DNA from: Cycloclasticus sp. symbiont of Poecilosclerida sp. M
GTDB lineage: Bacteria > Pseudomonadota > Gammaproteobacteria > Methylococcales > Cycloclasticaceae
Reading direction: 5' to 3'
Assembly: GCA_002101225.1 (NCBI GenBank)
Contig: LWTN01000226.1
Coordinates: forward strand, 1 to 33,633
DNA: 33,633 nt
Shown: positions 7,733 through 14,121 of the stretch, one piece after another
Position numbering within the stretch: position 1 is the stretch's first letter
Layout of the letters: each line of letters begins with the position of its first letter
Translations under genes and position numbers: made by a program
Notes under the pieces: model-generated
The model's input: the letters and a program-made list of their open reading frames with translations, nothing else
Told to the model about the DNA's origin: nothing
Database searches by the model: none

Positions 7733-9472
7733 ATGAAAGTTTTAGGTTTATCTGGTGCGGTTAATCATGACGCTTCTGCTGCTTTGTATGTGGACGGAAA
7801 ATTAGTAGCAGCGGTTGAAGAAGAACGTTTTTTGCGCGATAAACACGCTAAAGGAAAATTTCCATATGAGTCGACCAAATTTTGCTTAGATTACGCAGGT
7901 ATACAGCCGAGTGAAGTTGATGTGGTTGCATTTCCGTACGCAAAAATAGGTCTCTCTAGCCCCGCGCGTTGGCACTACGCAAAGAGGCATTGGTATGCAC
8001 CAGATCGTGCGCTGATGGCATTGTTTAATGGCAATAGGTGTTACGAACGTAATTTCCAAAGTGTCATGAAGATGCTGGATGACCTTGGTATCGACTCACA
8101 ACGCGTTAAATTTGTACCGGTTGAGCATCATTTGGCTCACGCGAGTAGCGCCTATCATTTAAGCGGCTTTAAGGAAAAGACAGCTATTCTTGGCATTGAT
8201 GGAAAAGGTGAATACGCGACGACTTTTTTTGGTTACGGCGAAAATGGGAAAATTCATAAAATAAAAGAATTTTATGACCCAGACTCTTTGGGGGGCGTTT
8301 ATGGCGCTATTACCGAGTTTTTAGGGTTCGAGATGCTAGATGGCGAGTTCAAAGTAATGGGAATGGCGCCCTACGGTGATCCCAAACGTTTTGATTTCTC
8401 ACGCCTCATTGATACAGACGACAAGGATTTTCGTGTCAATACAAAGTTGGTTAACTGCTTGGGTTTGCGACGTTATAAAGAAGATGGCAAGGGCTACTTC
8501 TTTAGCCCGAAATTAATTGACTGGTTAGGCCCAAAGCGGGAAGGCGATGAAATTGATGATCCGTATATTGATTATGCAGCGAGCATTCAAGCTCTGTTAG
8601 AAAAAGTGGCTTTAGGCCTGATTGATACTTACTTAAGCGATACGCTTAGGGAGACGGGCAAGCTTTGTTATGCGGGTGGTGTTGCGTTAAATGTTAAGTT
8701 GAATCAGAGAATTATTGCGCGTGATGATGTGAAAGAGCTTTTTGTGCAACCAGCAGCCAGCGATGCTGGGACTGCAATAGGCGCGGCGAGCTATGCAGCA
8801 CAAATGATGGGTGAGCGTGTTGAGAAAATGGAGCATGCCTACCTTGGCCCTAAATATACAAATGAGGATTGTATTCAAGCGTGTTTAGATCATCCTAATA
8901 AGCCTGAATACGAAGTGTTAAGGAATACCACTGAATACACTGCGAAGCTTTTAGCAGATGGTAATCCTATTTCATGGTTTCAAGGGCGTATGGAATTTGG
9001 CCCTCGTGCCTTAGGTAACCGAAGTATTATCGGTAACCCAAGTAGCCGTGGTGTGGCCGACAGAATTAACGCACAAATCAAATATCGTGAACGCTGGAGA
9101 CCATTTTGTCCGAGTATATTAGATACGGTGGCGGAAGATATTTTGCAAACGGACCATCCAAGTCCTTATATGACGTTTACTTTTGACGTGGCTGAAAGTT
9201 GGAAAAAGCGTATCCCAGAAGTGGTTCATAAAGATGGAACGGCACGAGCGCAAATAGTGACGGAGAAGACAAATCCACGTTATTACGATTTACTCAAAGA
9301 AGTAGAAAAGTTAACGGGTAATGGTGTGGTGTTAAACACTTCGCTTAATAGGCGCGGTGAACCGATGGTTTGCTCACCGACAGACGCTCTGAATATGTTT
9401 TATGGTTCGGATCTAGAATATTTGGTGATGGAAGATATTCTCGTTAAGAAGGTGGTAAAAGGAGAGAGTTGA
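7733..9472 (+). CDS. wapO: LPS core carbamoyltransferase, NodU/CmcH family
   Basis: This enzyme uses carbamoyl phosphate and ATP to carbamoylate a hydroxyl. In Pseudomonas the neighbour of the core kinases (PA5005, WapO) carbamoylates heptose II, and the context here supports the same role. The 579 residues show the N-terminal Kae1-like domain with LGLSGAVNHDASAAL, AVEEERFLRDKH, the metal-binding HHLAHASSAYH (His132, His133, His137), GIDGKGEYATT, and YAGGVALNVKLN with ASDAGTAIGAA. The C-terminal carbamoyl-transfer domain follows, with FQGRMEFGPRALGNRSI, RERWRPFCPS and NTSLNRRGEPMV. ATG 7733 has an AAAAAGG site 5 nt upstream. The last 29 bp overlap the convergent kinase gene. Confidence 0.88.
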   Translation: MKVLGLSGAVNHDASAALYVDGKLVAAVEEERFLRDKHAKGKFPYESTKFCLDYAGIQPSEVDVVAFPYAKIGLSSPARWHYAKRHWYAPDRALMALFNGNRCYERNFQSVMKMLDDLGIDSQRVKFVPVEHHLAHASSAYHLSGFKEKTAILGIDGKGEYATTFFGYGENGKIHKIKEFYDPDSLGGVYGAITEFLGFEMLDGEFKVMGMAPYGDPKRFDFSRLIDTDDKDFRVNTKLVNCLGLRRYKEDGKGYFFSPKLIDWLGPKREGDEIDDPYIDYAASIQALLEKVALGLIDTYLSDTLRETGKLCYAGGVALNVKLNQRIIARDDVKELFVQPAASDAGTAIGAASYAAQMMGERVEKMEHAYLGPKYTNEDCIQACLDHPNKPEYEVLRNTTEYTAKLLADGNPISWFQGRMEFGPRALGNRSIIGNPSSRGVADRINAQIKYRERWRPFCPSILDTVAEDILQTDHPSPYMTFTFDVAESWKKRIPEVVHKDGTARAQIVTEKTNPRYYDLLKEVEKLTGNGVVLNTSLNRRGEPMVCSPTDALNMFYGSDLEYLVMEDILVKKVVKGES

Positions 9473-10109
9473 CGTCTTGAATAATTTGCTTGTTTTGCTT
9501 GTCTGTCAAACCTGAAGCCAGCAAGTATGCAGTTATGAAGCTGTCTTTTTGTTTCTTAAAAAGGTCTTTATCAACTTGGTAAGGCAACATATGGGAGAAG
9601 TTTCTTATTCTAGATTTTGTGTTAAGTGGTTGGCGTCTAATTTTCATATCTGAAATATCGATTAGACCCAACTCTCCAGTTTTTAATAACAATACGTTTT
9701 TAAGGTGGATAGACCTAAAATAAATACCTTTTCCATGTAATAAAGCCAGAAATTCAGCAAATTGTTGATAGATTTTAATCGATTTATGAGTGCTTTTTTC
9801 TAGTGCATCACGAAGTATTTCGCCTTCAAGTTTTTTATAAATAACGATGTGTCTTTTAATCGCAGAGCAATACAGTAATTCTTTAACAACGACTGTTGGG
9901 ATCCCAAGTTTAGTTAGTTTTTTGGCATTATCCACAAATCTTTTAGCATAGGGGTAGTAAACAGCAGATGAGAAGGAGCGCTTCCGTCGAAACAACTTGA
10001 TGATTTCACCGCTAGGTGCTTCCAGCACTTTAATGGCTCCAAATTCTTTTTCGATTATTAAGCCGCCTTCAATTAATTTAAGGTACGCGTCTTTACTGAT
10101 TTTTTTCAT
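9444..10109 (-). CDS. toluene-tolerance (Ttg8)-type kinase-like protein
   Basis: This 221-residue protein has the layout of a small LPS-kinase-like fold: an N-lobe ending in KLFRRKR, a linker VIYKKLEGEILRDAL, then a catalytic-loop equivalent GIYFRSIHLKNVLLL and GLIDISDMKIRRQP. The position of the HRD Asp is Ser133, while the metal Asp (IDISD) and loop Asn are present. Proteins called putative toluene tolerance protein in Pseudomonas core loci have, from memory, a similar FRS.H..N pattern. The function is unproven; core phosphorylation or a regulatory pseudokinase role are both possible. Its start shares one base with the stop of the upstream DUF465 gene (TAATG), so the two are co-translated. 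It converges on the carbamoyltransferase gene with a 29-bp overlap. Confidence 0.6.
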   Translation of the reverse strand: MKKISKDAYLKLIEGGLIIEKEFGAIKVLEAPSGEIIKLFRRKRSFSSAVYYPYAKRFVDNAKKLTKLGIPTVVVKELLYCSAIKRHIVIYKKLEGEILRDALEKSTHKSIKIYQQFAEFLALLHGKGIYFRSIHLKNVLLLKTGELGLIDISDMKIRRQPLNTKSRIRNFSHMLPYQVDKDLFKKQKDSFITAYLLASGLTDKQNKQIIQDVNSLLLPPS

Positions 10110-10315
10110 TAGGCATCGATATCCGGAATCAAGTCGCTATGGAGGTGTATAAGTTGGTCTTTGACAAAGAGCTTACGCTTTTTAAGACGCCGTATTCTCA
10201 GCTGGTCAGGCTGAAGCTCTTGAACAAGCAGCTCAATCACGTAGTGAAGATCTTGGTGCTCTTGGTTAAGCTCCGCAATTCTATTTTCTATTTGTACGCT
10301 TTCGGTAATTCTCAT
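10109..10315 (-). CDS. DUF465 (YdcH-like) small protein
   Basis: This 68-residue protein is almost entirely helical and probably forms a coiled-coil hairpin. It has ENRIAELNQEHQDLHYVIELL, a short turn, then LRIRRLKKRKLFVKDQLIHL. The second helix, with the pattern LKK.KL..KD.., is the hallmark of DUF465. The molecular role of the family is unknown. The gene is the first of a two-gene minus-strand unit with the Ttg8-like kinase (TAATG junction), which is an uncommon partner and may indicate a shared function. Confidence 0.75.
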   Translation of the reverse strand: MRITESVQIENRIAELNQEHQDLHYVIELLVQELQPDQLRIRRLKKRKLFVKDQLIHLHSDLIPDIDA

Positions 10316-10380
10316 TGAGTATCAGTTGTTTAATAAGATGTGCTTTTCTACAATGACAGCGTAAATACTATGGAATATAA

Positions 10381-10908
10381 ATGATGGCGCATTATAAAAC
10401 ACTTTGGGGTGTATTTTTCGGTATTTGTCTGTTGAATAAAGGCCCACAAGACGTCGATACATCACGTGATGTACAACGCACTGTGCTGAGCTGTTACATT
10501 CTGATGGGTGTTCTCGTTATGTCAATCAGCACCGATGCGACACGTGCAGTTATTCAAACAGTACTTGAGACGGGTATGCTGATTTGTTTTGTCTATGTTG
10601 TCTTATCTCTGGCATCGTTGGCAAATAGGTTTTCTCAAACTATTATTGCCTTATTTGGGTCTGGAACGATAATGATGGCTATGAGTATACCGGCTATTAT
10701 CTGGCTTGAAAGGGTGCGCGAAGCAGAAACTCAGTCGGTTTCGTTAGGGTTTGTATTAGTTATTTTTTTATCTTGGAATATTGCTGTTATGGCGTATGTT
10801 TTACACCAAGCTGTAGATAAGAAATACTTTTTGAGTTTACTATTAACGATAGTTTATGTGTTTTTGTCCTACCAGCTAATTGATTTTATTTACCCTATTG
10901 TTGAGTAA
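10381..10908 (+). CDS. unknown integral membrane protein with about five membrane helices
   Basis: The 175-residue product has a short N-terminal hydrophobic patch (WGVFFGICLL) followed by the motif LNKGPQDVDTSRD. Four or five membrane segments then lie at roughly residues 34-51, 61-82, 87-109, 121-143 and 149-173. The GPQD stretch just after the first hydrophobic patch resembles small inner membrane proteins of unknown function I have seen in other beta- and gammaproteobacteria, but I cannot name a family. ATG 10381 has GGA six bases upstream; ATG 10384 is an alternative. The last 14 bp overlap the end of convergent rsmA. No function is assigned. Confidence 0.7.
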   Translation: MMAHYKTLWGVFFGICLLNKGPQDVDTSRDVQRTVLSCYILMGVLVMSISTDATRAVIQTVLETGMLICFVYVVLSLASLANRFSQTIIALFGSGTIMMAMSIPAIIWLERVREAETQSVSLGFVLVIFLSWNIAVMAYVLHQAVDKKYFLSLLLTIVYVFLSYQLIDFIYPIVE

Positions 10909-11680
10909 GTATATTAGCTAGAGCTACGTAGCGACTAATGTCAATGTCCTCTGCGCGTTCAGTAGGGTTTATGTCGGCTTGTTCGAGTTCGGATACGCCA
11001 CAAATCGTTTTTAACGAGTTACGTATGGTTTTACGGCGCTGTGAAAAAGCAGATGTCACCATGCGATTAAACGACGTTTTATCGTTAATTATATAGAGGT
11101 TTTTTTTATGGGGTGTCAGCCGTATGATGCTGGACATGACTTTGGGTGCTGGGTCAAAACTTTCAGGATTCACATCAAAAAGCGCTTCGGCATGACAATG
11201 TAGTTGAAGTATGATACTTAAACGCCCGTACTGTTTATTACCTGGTTGGGCTTGTAGCCTGTTGACGATTTCCTTTTGTAACATGAAGTGCATGTCATGG
11301 ATTGAATTTATGTATGTTAGTAAATGAAAAAGTAGAGGTGTAGAAATGTTGTAGGGTAAATTTCCTACGATGCGAATTTTTTCATTTGTCGCCAGCTGCG
11401 CGTAATTAAAGTTAAGTGCATCGGTACTGTAGAGCTTAAATTTTTCATGTTTGGAAAATTGCGCATTTAATCGCTCAACTAAATCACGGTCCAGTTCTAT
11501 TGCATCAACGTGGCAGCCAGTATCAAGTAAGGGTCCTGTTATTGCACCTTGGCCCGGGCCAATTTCAACGACGTAATCGTCTTGACTGGGCGCAATAGCC
11601 ATAACAATCTGATTGATAATATGTGTGTCCTGCAGAAAATTTTGGCCGAATCGTTTGCGTGCTTTATGTGATTTAGTCAT
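10895..11680 (-). CDS. rsmA: 16S rRNA (adenine1518-N6/adenine1519-N6)-dimethyltransferase
   Basis: RsmA (KsgA) uses S-adenosylmethionine to dimethylate the two adjacent adenines in the 3' terminal helix of 16S rRNA during late 30S assembly. The 261-residue protein shows KRFGQNFLQD, motif I VEIGPGQGAIT, the acidic ribose-binding residue in AIELDRDL, and the catalytic NLPYNISTPLLF. The C-terminal helical domain contains SAFSQRRKTIRNSLK. The start overlaps the pdxA stop as ATGA. The apaG and apaH genes that often follow rsmA are absent; a convergent membrane protein gene sits there instead. Confidence 0.95.
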   Translation of the reverse strand: MTKSHKARKRFGQNFLQDTHIINQIVMAIAPSQDDYVVEIGPGQGAITGPLLDTGCHVDAIELDRDLVERLNAQFSKHEKFKLYSTDALNFNYAQLATNEKIRIVGNLPYNISTPLLFHLLTYINSIHDMHFMLQKEIVNRLQAQPGNKQYGRLSIILQLHCHAEALFDVNPESFDPAPKVMSSIIRLTPHKKNLYIINDKTSFNRMVTSAFSQRRKTIRNSLKTICGVSELEQADINPTERAEDIDISRYVALANILTQQ

Positions 11681-12669
11681 GTAAGTTTTGATTGGTTTGC
11701 AAGTTCAATTGCTAGTTTTAGTGCCGCTTTAAGACTGCTTGACTTGGCTTTCCCGCTTCCGGCTAAAGGTAGTGCAGTTCCATGATCAACAGAGGTTCTT
11801 ATTATGGGCAGCCCTAATGTTACGTTTATTGCATCGCCAAAACCTGCATATTTAAGCGTTGGCAAGCCTTGGTCATGGTACATAGCTAGGATTGCGTCGT
11901 GTTGTTGAAGTATAGGCGGGGTGAATGCGGTATCTGCAGGTAAAGGCCCTGTTAAGCGAAGCCCCTGTTGTTTAAGAGACTCGATGACGGGTTCAATGAT
12001 GGTGCCTTCTTCCTTTCCGAGATGACCTCCTTCGCCTGCATGTGGGTTCAAGCCACAAATGGCAATTCTAGGCTTATCAATACAAAAGCGTTTTATAAGG
12101 CCCTGGTTTAAAATTGTGATGGTCTTATGTAGCAGTTTCTGAGTTAGGGTTTCGCTGACTTGGCGAAGAGGGAGGTGTGTAGTGGCGAGAGCTACTCGTA
12201 GTTGGTTCGCGACGAGCATCATGACGGGATGAGCAGCGTCACAATGAGCGGCAAGAAACTCAGTGTGTCCACTGAAATCGATGCCAGCATCGTTAATAAT
12301 GCTTTTTTGAACAGGGCCGGTAACTAGGGCCTGACAGTTGTTGTTTAGACATAGATCCACAGCCGTAGCTAAAGTATTTAGAACATAGTTAGCATTGTTC
12401 CGATCGAGTGTGCCAGGTGATTCAATTGTGTCAAGAGGTACATTAAGCACACTAACTACATTTTTTATGTGCTTTTTAGGCGCATGTTTTGTGCTAGCGG
12501 TTTGAAATTTTAAAGTTAGGCCGAGTGTTTGTGCGCGGCTAACCAACATGGATTTATCTGCAATGAATACAAGCTCGCAAGGCCAATTTAATTGACTAAG
12601 TTGTAAACAGATATCAGGGCCAATACCAGCAGGTTCACCAGGGGTAATCGCAATGCGAAGAACGGACAT
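11677..12669 (-). CDS. pdxA: 4-hydroxythreonine-4-phosphate dehydrogenase
   Basis: PdxA oxidises 4-phosphohydroxy-L-threonine with NAD, giving 3-amino-2-oxopropyl phosphate for pyridoxal phosphate synthesis through PdxJ. The 330 residues carry ITPGEPAGIGPDI at the N-terminus, a metal-binding His in DFSGHTEFLA, GLNPHAGEGGHLGKEE, and the MYHDQGLPTLKY motif with the second metal His. HGTALPLAGSGKA near the end completes the family pattern. It lies between surA (31-bp gap) and rsmA (4-bp overlap), the usual gammaproteobacterial order. Confidence 0.95.
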   Translation of the reverse strand: MSVLRIAITPGEPAGIGPDICLQLSQLNWPCELVFIADKSMLVSRAQTLGLTLKFQTASTKHAPKKHIKNVVSVLNVPLDTIESPGTLDRNNANYVLNTLATAVDLCLNNNCQALVTGPVQKSIINDAGIDFSGHTEFLAAHCDAAHPVMMLVANQLRVALATTHLPLRQVSETLTQKLLHKTITILNQGLIKRFCIDKPRIAICGLNPHAGEGGHLGKEEGTIIEPVIESLKQQGLRLTGPLPADTAFTPPILQQHDAILAMYHDQGLPTLKYAGFGDAINVTLGLPIIRTSVDHGTALPLAGSGKAKSSSLKAALKLAIELANQSKLT

Positions 12670-12700
12670 GAGGAATTGCTTTACGAATAATGCTTAGAAA

Positions 12701-13996
12701 TTAAAACTCGATGCGGTATTCAATGTAAGCTTCATCGCGTAGCTTTGTAAGCCATGTATTAATAGCTTGTTTAGATTTTCTTTGTTGAATCTGTCGACGT
12801 GCCTGTGCTTCACGAATCAGCTGTGTATTGTCTTGGTCTTCGCGTCCGAGGACTTGAATTAGGTGCCAACCAAATTGGCTTTGAACAGGAATGCCGATTT
12901 CATTAATTGCCAAATCATTCATGGCTGTTTCAAAAGCAGGCACGAGCGCGCCAGGTTGCACCCACCCGAGACTGCCACCTTTAATTGCGGATCCGCGATC
13001 CTCAGAATGTGCTCGGGCTAAAGCCTCAAAGTTTTCACCATTTTTTATACGAGATCTAAGATTTAGAAGTCGGTCTCGTGCAACTTGATCGGTGATGAGT
13101 GCATTAATTTTAATAAGAATATGGCGCACGTGTGTTTTAGTTGACATAAGCTTTTTTGGGCCTCTACTGTCATAAAGTTTAACGATATGAAAACCGCTTG
13201 GACTTTGAATAGGTTGAGACACATCCCCTTTATGCATTTTTCTAATGTAAGGCGATAGAATAGGCGACATTTGAGCTAGTTTTTGCCAGCCTAAATCACC
13301 ACCCTCAAGCGCATTATTGGCATCAGAAAGAGTAATCGAAAGGGTTGAGAATTTCGCGCCATTATTTAGCTTCTCAACAATCTCTTGAGCTTTTAGTTGT
13401 GCATTATTTATTTCACTCGGCGTTGCTCCCTCAGGAACGCTAATAAGAATGTGGCCAAGGTGGTACTCAGAAGATGGGTTATCTTGGCTTTGTTCTAAAA
13501 TTTTTAAGAAGTTATTAACCTCTTGTTCTGAAACCTTTACAGAATGGTGGACGTAACCTGCTTGTACATGTTGTATAAGGAGTTGCTCTCGAATAGTTTT
13601 TTTAAATAAATCAAGGTTCACATTATCCTTTTTAAGTAATTTCATAAAGGCTTTAGGTGAGACCTTGTTGGCTTTAGCTAAGCGGCCAATGGAGGCATCA
13701 ATTTCTGATGAGGGTACAGTGTAACCACTACGTCGTGCGATTTGTAATTGAAGCTCAGTCGTAACCATTCGTTCAAGAACGCGCTTCTGTATTTTTTTTA
13801 TAGGAATTGATTGTCGTTGTTTAAGTGGAATCCTTTGATACATGAGTTTGACTTGCTCATCTAAGTCACTTTTTAAAAGGACACCTTGATTTATAATGGC
13901 TACTATTTTGTTCATTTGGGTTTGAGCAGAGGCAAGCCCGAACCAAACATGTAGTAGAGTAAGTAAAAGAGTGATTAAGATTTTTGTTTTGAGCAT
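12701..13996 (-). CDS. surA: periplasmic chaperone and peptidyl-prolyl isomerase SurA
   Basis: SurA escorts unfolded outer membrane proteins, LptD included, across the periplasm to the BAM complex. I chose ATG 13996 because it opens a good signal peptide, MLKTKILITLLLTLLHVW, with a likely cut after LASAQ. A TTG 12 codons upstream (14032) would bury it. The mature protein has the SurA N-terminal chaperone domain (NKIVAIINQGVLLKSDLDEQ), two parvulin domains (HLGHILISVP...GGDLGW and HVRHILIKI...GGSLGWVQPG), each ending in a GFH/GWH motif, and a short C-terminal helix. No strong Shine-Dalgarno site is visible. It lies between lptD and pdxA, the standard order. Confidence 0.94.
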   Translation of the reverse strand: MLKTKILITLLLTLLHVWFGLASAQTQMNKIVAIINQGVLLKSDLDEQVKLMYQRIPLKQRQSIPIKKIQKRVLERMVTTELQLQIARRSGYTVPSSEIDASIGRLAKANKVSPKAFMKLLKKDNVNLDLFKKTIREQLLIQHVQAGYVHHSVKVSEQEVNNFLKILEQSQDNPSSEYHLGHILISVPEGATPSEINNAQLKAQEIVEKLNNGAKFSTLSITLSDANNALEGGDLGWQKLAQMSPILSPYIRKMHKGDVSQPIQSPSGFHIVKLYDSRGPKKLMSTKTHVRHILIKINALITDQVARDRLLNLRSRIKNGENFEALARAHSEDRGSAIKGGSLGWVQPGALVPAFETAMNDLAINEIGIPVQSQFGWHLIQVLGREDQDNTQLIREAQARRQIQQRKSKQAINTWLTKLRDEAYIEYRIEF

Positions 13997-14090
13997 GTTC
14001 AAGAGATGAAACTTTGTGTTATTAGCATACAAGGGTTATTTCATGACGAATTTAACCTGAAGCACTAATGGATTTGATGATGCTCCTATA

Positions 14091-14109
14091 ATTTTCAATT
14101 AATGAAAAT
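14091..14109 (-). other. AT-rich hairpin between lptD and surA
   Basis: ATTTTCA and TGAAAAT form a perfect 7-bp stem with a 5-nt loop, 13 bp beyond the lptD stop. It lacks a U-tract on the minus strand, so it is probably a weak pause or an mRNA-end structure rather than a full terminator. Confidence 0.3.
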
Positions 14110-14121
14110 GTATGGGGATAG

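Noticed and set aside
10316-10895. Loss of apaG/apaH after rsmA as evidence of a deletion.
   Set aside because: Many gammaproteobacteria carry these genes elsewhere or lack them, so absence here is weak evidence.
13997-14032. Upstream TTG start for surA giving 443 residues.
   Set aside because: It would place 12 polar residues before the signal peptide; ATG 13996 gives a normal signal sequence.
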